DNA of 64,000 nucleotides from assembly GCA_016342325.1 (NCBI GenBank), contig JAEINR010000016.1, positions 1 to 64,000 on the forward strand. Reading direction: 5' to 3'. The DNA is from Desulfobacterium sp. GTDB lineage: Bacteria; Desulfobacterota; Desulfobacteria; Desulfobacterales; Desulfobacteraceae. The first letter of the stretch is position 1. The number at the start of each line of letters is the position of its first letter. Both the position numbers and the translations under genes were made by a program. Below, piece by piece: positions 1 through 8,156 of the stretch. The notes under the pieces are model-generated. The model was not told where the DNA came from and did not search any database. It worked only from the letters and a program-made list of their open reading frames with translations.

Positions 1-1
1 A

Positions 2-1189
2 TTAAAACCAGTGCCGACAATGCTGAGTTCCTCTATTGACAACTGTTTTACTTTGTTCCATAAGAGCCGCACCCATACTATTTAAGTCAGTTACCTTATC
101 TATAGTCAGACATAGTAACACCAGTGATGCCGGATTGATGATCTTGTTTTTAATTTTTTTAAGATTGTCTTGCAATATCAGTTTAAACTCTGATACCCCC
201 GTCTTCCACAGTGTCACTTCCTCAGCAGTGGCAAACTTTGATTCGATTAGGGGTGGCAATTTTAATTCATTCACAGCCTTTTTATACGAGTCCAGAAGCC
301 ATTTTATCTCTGCCAAATCCTCTTTATACTCCCCATCAAACAATTCTCTGATGGAGACCAGTAATGCATCAGTGATGGTTTCTTCTTGACAAAAAGGACA
401 TATTGAATATTGGTCATCAGTTTCAGAGTTTTGAGTGTATGACAGTCCCTTCTTGACCCAATCTGAATTCCCAAGTGTGCCGATAAAATCAGCAACTGGT
501 CCATCGGCGCTACCAGTAATTGCCTTGGTAAATTTAATGTTTTTCTCAATTTGATGGTAATTGAATTCAATAGGACTCAACAACTCAACAACAGTGGCGT
601 CATCAGACTGAAGGGAAGAAGCATCCTCTTTTAACTTGTCAATATCTATAGAATCAGCATCTTCTTCAAATTGGGTAGTCTTAAGATGCTGATAAAGTTT
701 TTCTTTCCTCATTAATCCAGAGAGGCAATACTCCAAAACGCGATCACCCCCCGAATATTTGGTCTTTATTTCCCAGACTTTGTCTACAGTGCCTTTTCGT
801 CGCTGTTTATTGTCAGACTCACTTATACGAAATTCATCGGTCAGGAAAGACTGTGCCTCTTTTTGAACATTTAATTCTTTCTCCTTATCCTTAATGTTTA
901 ATTTAACATCCTTATTCTCCTTAGAGAGAGTAAAAACGCCTTTTAGAGAGTCGTCTTCATAGAAAAAGTCCTCTACGAATTTTTGATTATATACAAGAAT
1001 ATCAGTAGCACCGGTTGTTGTTATGGAGCAGGCAGAATGTCGCTCGTTTGATGGGTCGTATAGGAAGTTTGATAAGGTACTCTTACCGGATCCATTCAAG
1101 CCGTAAAGTAGCGTTACTTTTTTCTCAACTGAGAGTTTTACCAGTGATTTATAGCAGGCCACACTATTCATGGTGATATCAGTAATCAT
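2..1189 (-). CDS. AAA_13-type ATPase, N-terminal part; reading frame broken near the window edge
   Basis: The protein opens with a P-loop (GLNGSGKST, about residues 30-38) directly behind a short beta-strand, as in the AAA_13/PrrC/RloC group of SMC-like ATPases. A long charged helical stretch follows (about 85-200), then a CPFCQ motif near residue 265 that suggests one half of a zinc hook. The frame ends at 395 residues, before any Walker B or ABC signature, so the ATPase cannot be complete. In the last ~45 bases another frame reads MEQSK then QLSIEELSIVGTGFN, which looks more like natural protein than the in-frame tail (TVVNRGTQHCRHWF). One extra A in a run of four As would explain the switch. 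The gene is therefore probably longer, frameshifted here by mutation or sequencing error, and continues off the left edge. An AGGAG lies 12 nt before the ATG. A role in defence is suggested only by family habits. Confidence 0.6.
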   Translation of the reverse strand: MITDITMNSVACYKSLVKLSVEKKVTLLYGLNGSGKSTLSNFLYDPSNERHSACSITTTGATDILVYNQKFVEDFFYEDDSLKGVFTLSKENKDVKLNIKDKEKELNVQKEAQSFLTDEFRISESDNKQRRKGTVDKVWEIKTKYSGGDRVLEYCLSGLMRKEKLYQHLKTTQFEEDADSIDIDKLKEDASSLQSDDATVVELLSPIEFNYHQIEKNIKFTKAITGSADGPVADFIGTLGNSDWVKKGLSYTQNSETDDQYSICPFCQEETITDALLVSIRELFDGEYKEDLAEIKWLLDSYKKAVNELKLPPLIESKFATAEEVTLWKTGVSEFKLILQDNLKKIKNKIINPASLVLLCLTIDKVTDLNSMGAALMEQSKTVVNRGTQHCRHWF

Positions 1190-1210
1190 ATTTCAACATT
1201 CTCCTAGTCA

Positions 1211-1280
1211 CATAACGCCCAAAGCAGCGACGCGCATAGCCTGTCCAGCCCGAAGAGCGATGCAGCCTTTTCTTGTTATG
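1211..1280 (-). other. attC-like recombination site (possible integron cassette boundary)
   Basis: On the minus strand this 70-nt stretch starts CATAACAAG and ends GGGCGTTATG, giving a perfect 6-bp outer inverted repeat. The interior pairs imperfectly: AAAGGCTGCATCGC faces the complement of GCGTCGCTGCTTT, with one extra G. This resembles the R''-L''/L'-R' plan and extrahelical base of integron attC sites. The TAA stop of the upstream gene lies inside the R''-like box and the next gene starts 22 nt beyond the site, as expected for adjacent cassettes. No integrase is visible in the window, so the assignment is tentative. Confidence 0.45.
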
Positions 1281-2223
1281 AACGTCGTTTCTTTGTGATT
1301 GAAGGTTCACTATCAAGACAGCCTATTAGATAAAAATTGTAATCGAGATATTCGAAGATCCTTTCGATAAATGAAAGCTCGTTATAGATTCTATTTCCGA
1401 TCTCATACTCTTTTGTATTGAGTTTTACTAATTTGTCACCAAATATCTTTGTGCTTTCGTTTTTATCTAGAACGAAACCATGATCCTTATATGTATATAC
1501 AAGATCATGGGCAATTGCGCTGGCTTGTTTAGGCAATTTACTGGCATTTGATTCAAGCAACTTCTCAGCATATTGCATTGCTGACTCAGCAACTCTTTCG
1601 TAATACCCTAGATCAATTGGTCTAACGGAATAATTCAGATAACGAGCAAACATTTCAGCCGATTCAGGAGTTTCCTTTACCAAGTTGGCTATATGCTGAA
1701 TAGAGTTTTTTAGGCCTAAGGCGGGCAACCCATTTATTTGGGGATCTATAGGTCCCAACTCGCTCAAACTACCCATATGTATCTCATCTGCTGCACAACA
1801 AAGAAGTGTGGCAGCAGACTTCGCTTGGCGCGGCACTGTTATCACAAATTTTTCTTTAGTGTGTTCTCTGCAAAGTTGCCCAATCAAATACGCAGAGCCA
1901 ATAATTCCACCATTAGAATAAAGAATTAGCAAAATAGGCTTGTCATCAGTAAAGCTTGTTACTGCATTATATATACTATCTGCATCGCTCTTCACCATAG
2001 TGGAAGAATCATAGAGGACTACAATATTATAGTTGGCGGCATCTCCAAGCTCTGAGACTACTTCCAGAAGGTATCTTTTTATCGTATTTTTTGCGACGTT
2101 CTTATCTTCATCGGAACCGTCAACACTATATCCTTTGATAATAGAGGGGATTACTTCACCAACTTCGACCTTTTTCGGTGCTTCTTCAGTCTTTCCCTCT
2201 ATTTCAGTTTGTTCTTCTGACAT
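1276..2223 (-). CDS. Serine dehydrogenase proteinase (SDH_sah) family, ClpP/SppA-like fold
   Basis: A 315-residue soluble protein without signal peptide or membrane segment. The core (about 60-290) has the ClpP/crotonase-like pattern of SDH_sah proteins: a strand ending in YSNGG (oxyanion region, about 104-108), PRQAKSAAT around residue 133 containing the candidate nucleophilic Ser, and GSLSELGPIDPQI near 155-167, which is highly typical of this family. Members are thought to be serine proteases with a Ser-Lys arrangement; substrates are mostly unknown. The N-terminal 30 residues are acidic and probably disordered. The stop codon lies within the attC-like site and the AAA ATPase starts shortly after on the same strand, so the pair could be two cassettes or a two-gene module. 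A protease-ATPase defence module is a guess only. Confidence 0.7.
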   Translation of the reverse strand: MSEEQTEIEGKTEEAPKKVEVGEVIPSIIKGYSVDGSDEDKNVAKNTIKRYLLEVVSELGDAANYNIVVLYDSSTMVKSDADSIYNAVTSFTDDKPILLILYSNGGIIGSAYLIGQLCREHTKEKFVITVPRQAKSAATLLCCAADEIHMGSLSELGPIDPQINGLPALGLKNSIQHIANLVKETPESAEMFARYLNYSVRPIDLGYYERVAESAMQYAEKLLESNASKLPKQASAIAHDLVYTYKDHGFVLDKNESTKIFGDKLVKLNTKEYEIGNRIYNELSFIERIFEYLDYNFYLIGCLDSEPSITKKRRS

Positions 2224-2304
2224 CCGTTTGCTTCTCCCTTAGTCATAATATTCAACTCACTGGTTTTTAACCATGCTGCCACATGAGAGTGGGTTTCACG
2301 CGAG

Positions 2305-2709
2305 TTACGCCTTGATGATCTCCTTTAGGATCTTAGGACTGGCCTTGCCCTTGGAGGATTTCATGACCTGGCTTACGAGAAAGCCGCTGGATTTTTTATT
2401 GCCGTTGATCTTGCGGACTATTTTTTCAAACTCTGCCGTGTCAGAGGCCTGTTTGAACCCGAATTGTTTTACAATCTCTTCAGCTGTCCCGGTGGTGCCA
2501 AAGCGTTTTTCCGGGACGAATTTGGCTGAATTTGAGTTGATCTCTTTCTTTTCAAATACCCGGGTCAGGCCTGCAAAACGGTGGGGAATGATGGCGACGT
2601 CTGCCCCGCAGTCCCTTAGCGCATCGGTCAGGCCTGCAAGGAGAGCGGTTTTACCGACGTCGGCTGACCCCAGCCGGGCGCAATTGGATCTGTTCTGAAC
2701 GAGCATCAT
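2305..2709 (-). pseudogene. 3' remnant of gatB (GatB/YqeY tail domain only)
   Basis: Residues ~50-134 match the C-terminal tail of aspartyl/glutamyl-tRNA amidotransferase subunit B: an FEKKEINSNSAKFV segment, then TAEEIVKQFGFKQASD, and the family signature GFLVSQVMKSSKGKASPK. A complete GatB is about 475-490 residues; here the ~290-residue amidotransferase cradle and most of the helical domain are absent. The first ~20 residues resemble nothing in GatB and probably arise from unrelated sequence in frame. The stretch AGLTRVFEKKE also shows substitutions unusual for the family. I read this as a truncated, non-functional gatB end left by a rearrangement beside the cassette-like genes. It could instead be expressed as a small tRNA-binding protein, since free-standing YqeY domains exist. 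Confidence 0.6.
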
Positions 2710-2841
2710 GCGAACTTCCTTTTTCCATAGGAATGAGAATGAAAATTGCCATGTCCATGATTTCTATAGAAAGGGATTTACTTTTTGTAAAGGAAAATTA
2801 TATTCACTCGGATGCATTCAATGGGCCCTGTCCGACAATAA

Positions 2842-3474
2842 CTACTCCAGGAGATAGGGAAGAACCGTGGCGGCAATAATCCTGTGCCCTGCCCGGTTGG
2901 GATGGATGCCGTCGGCCTGGTTGAGGGAAGCCCTGCCTGCCACATCTTTCAGCAAAAAAGGAATCAACGTGATCGGGTGCTTGTCTGCCAGGGAAACAAA
3001 CACCTGCCTGAAGGCCTTTGAATAGTCGGGTCCGTAATTGGGGGGGATTTCCATGCCTGCCAGGATGACCCGGATGCCCTGTTCCCTTGCAAGCACAATG
3101 GTGCGGTCAAGGTTCCGGGCCATTTCAACGGTGGAGAGTCCCCTCAACCCGTCGTTGGCTCCCAGGGCCAGCACCAGGATATGCGGCTTTGCCCGGAGAT
3201 ACCACTTGAGCCGGGAAAAGGCCCCTGCGGTTGTGGATCCGCTGATGCTGCCGTTTGTGATCCTGATTCCGTGTACCCCTTTCTCCTTGAGCATTTGGTC
3301 GATCAGGGCCGGATAACTGTGTTCCGGCTCCACCCCCAGGCCTGCGGTAATGGAATCCCCGAGAAAGAGGATACGGGTATTGGCGTCTGCCGCCGGCAAA
3401 AAGGGTGTGGGGGCCAGCCAGAGCAGACCGACCAGCAACAAAAGACCTGAATAATAGAGTAAACCCTGCTTCAT
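2842..3474 (-). CDS. Periplasmic SGNH-hydrolase arylesterase/lysophospholipase (TesA-like)
   Basis: A 210-residue protein with an N-terminal hydrophobic signal (about 4-28, likely cut near AADA). The four SGNH blocks are present: FLGDSITAG with the nucleophile Ser (block I, about 37-45), the SGST Gly block near residue 80, GANDGLRG with the oxyanion Asn (block III, about 104-111), and DGIHPNRAGH with catalytic Asp and His (block V, about 187-196). The size fits TesA/arylesterase enzymes, which hydrolyse acyl thioesters, lysophospholipids and aryl esters in the periplasm. The ATG is preceded by a G-rich Shine-Dalgarno on the minus strand. It stands alone between the gatB remnant and a Spy-like gene, so no pathway can be assigned. 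Confidence 0.85.
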   Translation of the reverse strand: MKQGLLYYSGLLLLVGLLWLAPTPFLPAADANTRILFLGDSITAGLGVEPEHSYPALIDQMLKEKGVHGIRITNGSISGSTTAGAFSRLKWYLRAKPHILVLALGANDGLRGLSTVEMARNLDRTIVLAREQGIRVILAGMEIPPNYGPDYSKAFRQVFVSLADKHPITLIPFLLKDVAGRASLNQADGIHPNRAGHRIIAATVLPYLLE

Positions 3475-3580
3475 GGAGTGCCCCCCTGTCCGGCGTTTTT
3501 TTTATGAGCGTCTGTGACTGTTTACTATGCCTTTAAAATTAGATTGTGTAAACCCCGGTACCCTTCATTGGTCCTGGCGG

Positions 3581-4051
3581 TTATTCGATAATGGTCACCA
3601 CCTCGCCGAAGTTACCCACCAGTGCCTTCATTTCCAGCATGTGGTCAATGCGCATTTGGGCAAATTCGTATTTAAGGTCATAGAGTTCCTTTAGCAGGGT
3701 TTCGACCGTGGCAAGGTCCACTTCCTCTTCATGGAGAGCTGATCGGAGTTCTTCCCACGTCCCATGGATATCTTGCCGAATATCTTCGGTGGCTAGGCGA
3801 AATGCGTCCCGGAGCTCCAAAAGGGCTTCTCTATCTTCCTCGGACAGGTTTCCCAGCATAAAGCCGAACCCCATCTGCTTGAACCCCGGCCCCAAGCCCA
3901 TAGGGTCGGGGGCGGTGTTGCCCTGTCCGCCATTGTTGCTTTGGATACTGTTTCCTTTTCCGCCAGGACCGCCGTTTCCATTACCGGCAAATGCCAGGGT
4001 CCCCAATCCTATGATCGCCACCAACGTAAAAATAATGCCCAACTTTTTCAT
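3581..4051 (-). CDS. Spy/CpxP-like small periplasmic protein
   Basis: A 156-residue protein with a clear Sec signal peptide (hydrophobic residues 5-21, AFA cleavage site), a Gly/Asn-rich flexible linker (about 23-60), and an alpha-helical acidic C-terminal half starting NLSEEDREALLELRDAF. The helical half resembles LTxxQ-type Spy/CpxP/ZraP proteins, which bind unfolded periplasmic proteins or metals, but no strict LTxxQ motif is present. A GAGGAG Shine-Dalgarno sits just before the ATG. The match is by composition and layout rather than by clear homology, so the function is only suggestive. Confidence 0.55.
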   Translation of the reverse strand: MKKLGIIFTLVAIIGLGTLAFAGNGNGGPGGKGNSIQSNNGGQGNTAPDPMGLGPGFKQMGFGFMLGNLSEEDREALLELRDAFRLATEDIRQDIHGTWEELRSALHEEEVDLATVETLLKELYDLKYEFAQMRIDHMLEMKALVGNFGEVVTIIE

Positions 4052-4261
4052 TGTCCCATCTCCTCTTTAATTATGATCTTACCCCAGGCCCATATCCAAA
4101 AGAATAAAGGCCGACTCCCATCTCCTGGAATGTGAACATCCATGGAGCCTCTTTTTCCGGTGGTTTAATGGTATAACGGATGAGCCCGGCACCAGGTTAC
4201 GCATGGGGACAATAAATATTCTGATTTCATTGTGTCCGGCAGTCGGGTGGCGGTTATTTTC

Positions 4262-4290
4262 TTGACAACTAACCGCTTGGCAAATATAGT
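4262..4290 (+). promoter_or_regulatory. Near-consensus sigma-70 promoter
   Basis: TTGACA (4262-4267) is a perfect -35 hexamer; after exactly 17 bases comes TATAGT (4285-4290), a -10 hexamer with five of six consensus bases. Transcription would start near 4297, about 45 bases before a Shine-Dalgarno and the ATG of the micro-ORF. It is the best housekeeping promoter visible in the window. Confidence 0.65.
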
Positions 4291-4340
4291 GCCCGAAATT
4301 TACCATTATGATGCGCCAAAGGGCGGAAAGGAGTTTTTTT

Positions 4341-4412
4341 ATGTTCAGGAAATTCATGGAGGATGTGTCAATCGTTGCGGACCGGAAACGGATGGAACGA
4401 TTGATGGATTGA
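4341..4412 (+). CDS. Putative 23-residue small protein
   Basis: ATG at 4341 is preceded by AAAGGAG with a 7-base spacer and lies about 45 bases after the predicted start of a strong promoter. The peptide (MFRKFMEDVSIVADRKRMERL, then MD) is rich in Met and charged residues and has no membrane segment or Cys. The ORF is too short to judge by composition. It could be a genuine small protein, a leader peptide, or the first codons of a decayed gene. The next downstream gene begins about 320 bases later. Confidence 0.35.
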   Translation: MFRKFMEDVSIVADRKRMERLMD

Positions 4413-4729
4413 TAACGGCGGTTCAACAGGACCTCCCCAGTAATACATCCATAGAAGAATAAGGTATCAGTCAGGATTGCAGGCCATCTGCAGCATCTGA
4501 TGCCCCAGGTCAACGGGTGACCCCACCTTAAGACACTTTCATTGTTTCATTCCGTTACCCAAGCTGTACCCTCCGGTCACGCAACGATATCCCACGCTAC
4601 CAAACAATTGACTTTATTTTTGTTTACAGGGGATTATAAGATATTATCAACATGTTTGATTATATCTTTCCCCTAAAAACGGCCCACTGTTTCATCTTTT
4701 ACGGAAAACAGGAGCCTGGAGGAAACATT

Positions 4730-6301
4730 TTGGATATTATCGTTCGAAAGACCATTAAAAAAGACCTGAGATCTTTAAAGAAGCTCACCAAAAAAACAAT
4801 CCTGACCAATTACCGGTCCTTTTTGGACGGAGACGCTGGGGATGATTATATAAACAGCGGCGCAGCAGACAGGGAAATTGACGCAGGCTGGAAGCGGGGC
4901 GTGACGGCCCTTATAGACGATAAAAGAATTGGATACGCCCTTATGAGGGAGAACCTGATCCACGTGATCATGATTGATCCGGATTATCAGCGGAGGGGTC
5001 TTGGCAGTGCCTTGCTTGGGCAGTGCCAGGAACTGCTTTTTAATACGTATGATGAGATCACCCTGGCGTGTTTTAAAGAAAACAGCAACGCCTGCGATTT
5101 TTACAAAAAGAACGGATGGCAGGTCCAGGTCCAGGTCCAGAAAACCCTTCCGGACCCGGCAACAGGTCTCAACCGTATTGTTTTTTATAAAGAGAAACAG
5201 GCCATGGCCCCTCTTACCGGAGGCGTGTCTACTCACCCCGGACTGGATTCGGGGTATGGGGACAACCTGGCCCTGGGGATAGAGGAGAACCAGCAAGTGG
5301 CCCGGGTGACCGGTGTCCGTAAGAATCTTTTTCTTGTGAACGATGGCCGGGAGGAGCGGCTGGTTGGGACGTTGGGACGCTTTCATCACAAAACAGATGA
5401 AAACACTCTTTTTCCTGCCACAGGGGACTGGGTGGTTCTGGAGAACGGTAGGATCGCCTCTGTGCTGCCGCGCAGGAACGCCCTCTCCCGGGGGGCTTCC
5501 GGCCAGCAGGGAAAAAAGGACGCCACTGCCGTGCGCAACCAGGTGATCGCGGCCAATCTTGATTCGGTCTTTATCGTCTGCGGCCTGGACAGGGATTTCA
5601 ATATACGGCGCATCGAAAGGTACCTGACCCTGGTCTACAACTGCGGGTGCAATCCAGTGGTGATCCTGAGCAAGTCAGACCTCCATGATTCGCCTGAACC
5701 TTTTGTCCAGGAGGTCCGGGCGGTCTCCTTTGGCGTGCCGGTTCACCCTGTTTCCGCCGTTACAAAGACAGGGACAGAAGCCCTTGCTTCCTATCTTGCG
5801 CCCGGAAAAACAGTGGCCCTTCTGGGCTCTTCCGGGGCGGGCAAGTCCACCCTGGTCAACCTGCTTGCAGGGGAAGAGATTCAAGCCACACGGGAGGTGA
5901 GTCGCCAGGTGGGCAAAGGCGTTCACACCACCACCACCCGGGATTTGATTGTACTGCCCGGGGGCGGGCTTCTGATCGACAACCCCGGCATGCGGGAAAT
6001 TGCCTTCTGGGATGTGAACGACGGGACAGATTCCGCCTTTCCGGAGATAGAGGCATGGGCGGCTGACTGCCGTTTTTCAGACTGCACCCACACGGGTGAA
6101 CCGGGCTGTCGGATCCATGAAGCCTGTGAGGCGGGAGAGTTGAAACCGGACCGCCTGGAAAGCTACCTGAAGCAGATGCGTGAGCTCAACTACCTGGCCC
6201 AGCGCAAAGATAAAAGCGCGGACCGGGTGGAAAAGGAACGTTGGAAATGGGTGGCCCTGGCGGTGAAAGATATGAAGAAAAACGGTAAAATGCTTAATTA
6301 G
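4730..6301 (+). CDS. rsgA: GNAT acetyltransferase fused to ribosome-assembly GTPase RsgA (YjeQ)
   Basis: Numbered from an upstream ATG at 4652, residues ~30-170 form a GNAT domain with acetyl-CoA motif A (IDPDYQRRGLGSALL, about 108-122). Residues ~205-549 are RsgA: an OB-like domain, then a circularly permuted GTPase with G4 LSKSDL first, G1 GSSGAGKST (about 393-401), a TTTTRD switch, G3 DNPGMRE (about 443-449), and a C-terminal zinc knuckle CRFSDCTHTGEPGC (about 474-487). RsgA checks 30S decoding-centre maturation; usual length is 300-360 residues. The start chosen is TTG 4730, which has GGAGG 7 bases upstream; the ATG at 4652 has no Shine-Dalgarno. The GNAT half could modify a ribosomal protein, but its substrate is unknown. 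A CAGGTC hexamer is repeated three times at the GNAT domain end. Confidence 0.85.
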   Translation: MDIIVRKTIKKDLRSLKKLTKKTILTNYRSFLDGDAGDDYINSGAADREIDAGWKRGVTALIDDKRIGYALMRENLIHVIMIDPDYQRRGLGSALLGQCQELLFNTYDEITLACFKENSNACDFYKKNGWQVQVQVQKTLPDPATGLNRIVFYKEKQAMAPLTGGVSTHPGLDSGYGDNLALGIEENQQVARVTGVRKNLFLVNDGREERLVGTLGRFHHKTDENTLFPATGDWVVLENGRIASVLPRRNALSRGASGQQGKKDATAVRNQVIAANLDSVFIVCGLDRDFNIRRIERYLTLVYNCGCNPVVILSKSDLHDSPEPFVQEVRAVSFGVPVHPVSAVTKTGTEALASYLAPGKTVALLGSSGAGKSTLVNLLAGEEIQATREVSRQVGKGVHTTTTRDLIVLPGGGLLIDNPGMREIAFWDVNDGTDSAFPEIEAWAADCRFSDCTHTGEPGCRIHEACEAGELKPDRLESYLKQMRELNYLAQRKDKSADRVEKERWKWVALAVKDMKKNGKMLN

Positions 6302-6345
6302 GCGTAGGGCTGGGTGGCATATTTTGCAGGAGGATCGTTCCCATG

Positions 6346-6374
6346 ACACCCCCCTTCCCAAAGACGGGGGGTGT
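6346..6374. terminator. Bidirectional hairpin terminator between convergent genes
   Basis: ACACCCCCC (6346-6354) pairs perfectly with GGGGGGTGT (6366-6374) around an 11-base loop. It lies between the stop of the GNAT-RsgA gene and the stop codon of the converging sigma-54 activator. On the plus strand a short TTTT follows a few bases later; there is no long T tract, so efficiency is uncertain. Confidence 0.6.
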
Positions 6375-7976
6375 TCAGCTTTTCGTAAATTGAATCCTTA
6401 ATTTTTTTATTTTACTTCTCAAGGTATTGGGATGCAGATTCAAGAGCCGTGCGGCACCTTTGGGGCCTTCTATCCGGCCATTGGTTTGCCCCAGTGCTTT
6501 GAGGATATAACAGGAGACCATTTCATCAAAAGGAATGATTTGCCCATTCACTTCGCTTCCCTGGGGCCGGTCTGTTTCAAAACCATGGGCCGGACCGGTA
6601 AGATGATTAAACGACAAGGGCGTATTCCGATTCAGTATAAGCGCCCTTTCTATTACATTTGAAAGTTCCCTTACATTGCCGGGCCAGTCATAGGCCCTTA
6701 ATTGGTCCATTGCGCTGTTTAAAGGCCTGGGTGCCGGGGAAATCTTCAGCTCCTTTGCTTTTTTTTCAATAAAGTGATGGGCCAGGGCCGCCATGTCTTG
6801 TTTCCTGGCCCTGAGCGGGGGGATATGAATGGGAAACACATTCATCCGAAAATATAAATCTTCGCGGAATCTGCCTGCACGAACCAATTCTTCCAGATTC
6901 CTGTGGGTGGCGGATATGATACGGACATCGGCTTGAATCATTTTGCTTCCCCCGATCCGTTCAATTTCCTTGAATTGAATGGCCCTCAACAGCCTGACCT
7001 GGGCATCCAGGGACAGTTCGCCCACTTCATCCAGAAAAAGGGTTCCCCCATGGGCCCGTTCAAATTTCCCTCTTTTTTGAGCCACGGCCCCTGTAAAAGC
7101 GCCTTTTTCATGGCCAAACAATTCGGAATCGATGAGGTTTTCTGGAATGGCACCACAGTTCACCTTAACCATGGGACGGTTTTGCCTTGGGGAAGACAAA
7201 TGAATGACATTGGCAATCACATCCTTGCCGACCCCTGTTTCCCCGAGAATCATGACAGGCGTATCCACGGCAGCAACATGGGTCACAAGGGACATCACCT
7301 CTTTTAAACCCGAGGTCTGTCCAATAATCCTGTCCCCGGAGATTTCCAGTAACTCCCGGTAAAGCCCCTGGTTCTCCCTTTTGACGTTTTCAGCGGAATT
7401 TTGGATTTCCCTGTATTTCAGCGCATTGGACATGGCAATGGAAAAAGGGGCCTTTGCCAAGGACAGAAATTCTGCATGGGCTTGGGTGTATCTGTTTTTA
7501 CCCAATGCATAAATGGCCAGGCCTCCCTCCAGGGGACCATCAAGGTCCAGGTTCAGCACAAGGTATGAGGCCTCTTTGATCTTCAGGCGTTTTGCGAAAT
7601 CCATGCTGATTGGATTCAGGTCCGGTGCATTAAAAATCATGACATCGGTAATATATTCATTTTTTTTGGCCTCCTTCCTGCTGTCCGGAGAAAGGGGGAC
7701 CCGGATATCATGGAGTTCCACACCATCGGCACTGATCCTGGCAATGCTCACCACGGAGTTGTCAGGCTCAGAAATGTCAAATGTCAGACCGTCAGCAGGA
7801 ATAAACCGTCTGAAATAATGAAAGCCTTTTAACAGCGATGATTCAATTTCAAGGCTGCCGCAGATGTTCAAGGTCAGGTTTTGGAAAAAAAGATTTTTAT
7901 CAATGTCCATTTTCAGTCCCAGGGGTCCCCTTTTAACGGGTGAATAACAAAACAACGATATTAAGTGGAATATCAT
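6375..7976 (-). CDS. Sigma-54-dependent Fis-family activator with GAF-like sensor domain
   Basis: The central AAA+ domain (about 225-460) has Walker A GETGVGKD, the sigma-54-contacting GAFTGA loop (about 288-293), Walker [11 protein letters not shown] and the FREDLYFR arginine-finger region. The C-terminus (about 495-530) is a Fis-type helix-turn-helix ([20 protein letters not shown]). The N-terminal ~200 residues look like a GAF sensor, so a small ligand or redox signal probably controls activity; there is no phosphorylatable receiver domain. The reading frame opens at 7976, but an internal ATG at 7910 (MDIDKN) may be the true start, because the first 22 residues are hydrophobic and atypical. 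The divergent DUF169 gene has a -24/-12 promoter, so it is the likely target. Confidence 0.88.
   Translation of the reverse strand: MIFHLISLFCYSPVKRGPLGLKMDIDKNLFFQNLTLNICGSLEIESSLLKGFHYFRRFIPADGLTFDISEPDNSVVSIARISADGVELHDIRVPLSPDSRKEAKKNEYITDVMIFNAPDLNPISMDFAKRLKIKEASYLVLNLDLDGPLEGGLAIYALGKNRYTQAHAEFLSLAKAPFSIAMSNALKYREIQNSAENVKRENQGLYRELLEISGDRIIGQTSGLKEVMSLVTHVAAVDTPVMILGETGVGKDVIANVIHLSSPRQNRPMVKVNCGAIPENLIDSELFGHEKGAFTGAVAQKRGKFERAHGGTLFLDEVGELSLDAQVRLLRAIQFKEIERIGGSKMIQADVRIISATHRNLEELVRAGRFREDLYFRMNVFPIHIPPLRARKQDMAALAHHFIEKKAKELKISPAPRPLNSAMDQLRAYDWPGNVRELSNVIERALILNRNTPLSFNHLTGPAHGFETDRPQGSEVNGQIIPFDEMVSCYILKALGQTNGRIEGPKGAARLLNLHPNTLRSKIKKLRIQFTKS
7957..7974. promoter_or_regulatory. 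Inverted repeat, candidate activator-binding site
   Basis: GATATT-AAGTGG-AATATC is a perfect 6-bp inverted repeat with a 6-base spacer. It lies about 100 bp upstream of the -24/-12 promoter, the usual range for a sigma-54 enhancer. If the activator starts at 7910, the repeat is intergenic. Only one copy is visible. Confidence 0.35.
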
Positions 7977-8069
7977 AACGTCACTATATTCAGTAGTACT
8001 TTTCTATTAAATACCGTGGTTTCGCAGAATCCAATCTGAATCCTCTATAATATCTTTACGTTACCCCTT

Positions 8070-8085
8070 TGGCATATCCTTTGCA
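8070..8085 (+). promoter_or_regulatory. Sigma-54 (-24/-12) promoter
   Basis: TGGCATATCCTTTGCA has the invariant GG and GC dinucleotides separated by exactly ten bases and matches the TGGCAC-N5-TTGCA consensus at nearly every position. Transcription would begin near 8096, about 60 bases before the DUF169 gene, and the adjacent divergent gene encodes the required class of activator. Confidence 0.75.
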
Positions 8086-8156
8086 AATTTTTAAACAGGT
8101 CGAAGCAGGACTCAACCGAACCCATTAGTTTTAACCGCTAAAAAAGGAAAGGGACC

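Larger units (their letters stand above)
4052..4729. other. Long intergenic stretch with one promoter and a micro-ORF
   Basis: About 680 bases separate the Spy-like gene from the GNAT-RsgA gene. The only structured elements I can support are the promoter at 4262-4290 and the 23-codon ORF at 4341-4412. A 144-codon minus-strand reading frame (4079-4513) and a 76-codon plus-strand frame cover the area, but neither has a plausible protein sequence or Shine-Dalgarno. From 4413 to 4717 I see no terminator with a T run, no tRNA and no strong second promoter. Confidence 0.5.

Noticed and set aside
4079-4513. 144-codon minus-strand reading frame as a gene
   Set aside because: The peptide composition is implausible (rich in Trp, Arg, Cys and His without domain pattern), there is no Shine-Dalgarno, and it runs antisense to the promoter and micro-ORF.
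4608-4647. Second promoter before the GNAT-RsgA gene (TTGACT with TATAAG or TATTAT)
   Set aside because: No -35/-10 pair has an acceptable spacer; the combinations give 21 or more, or about 13, bases.
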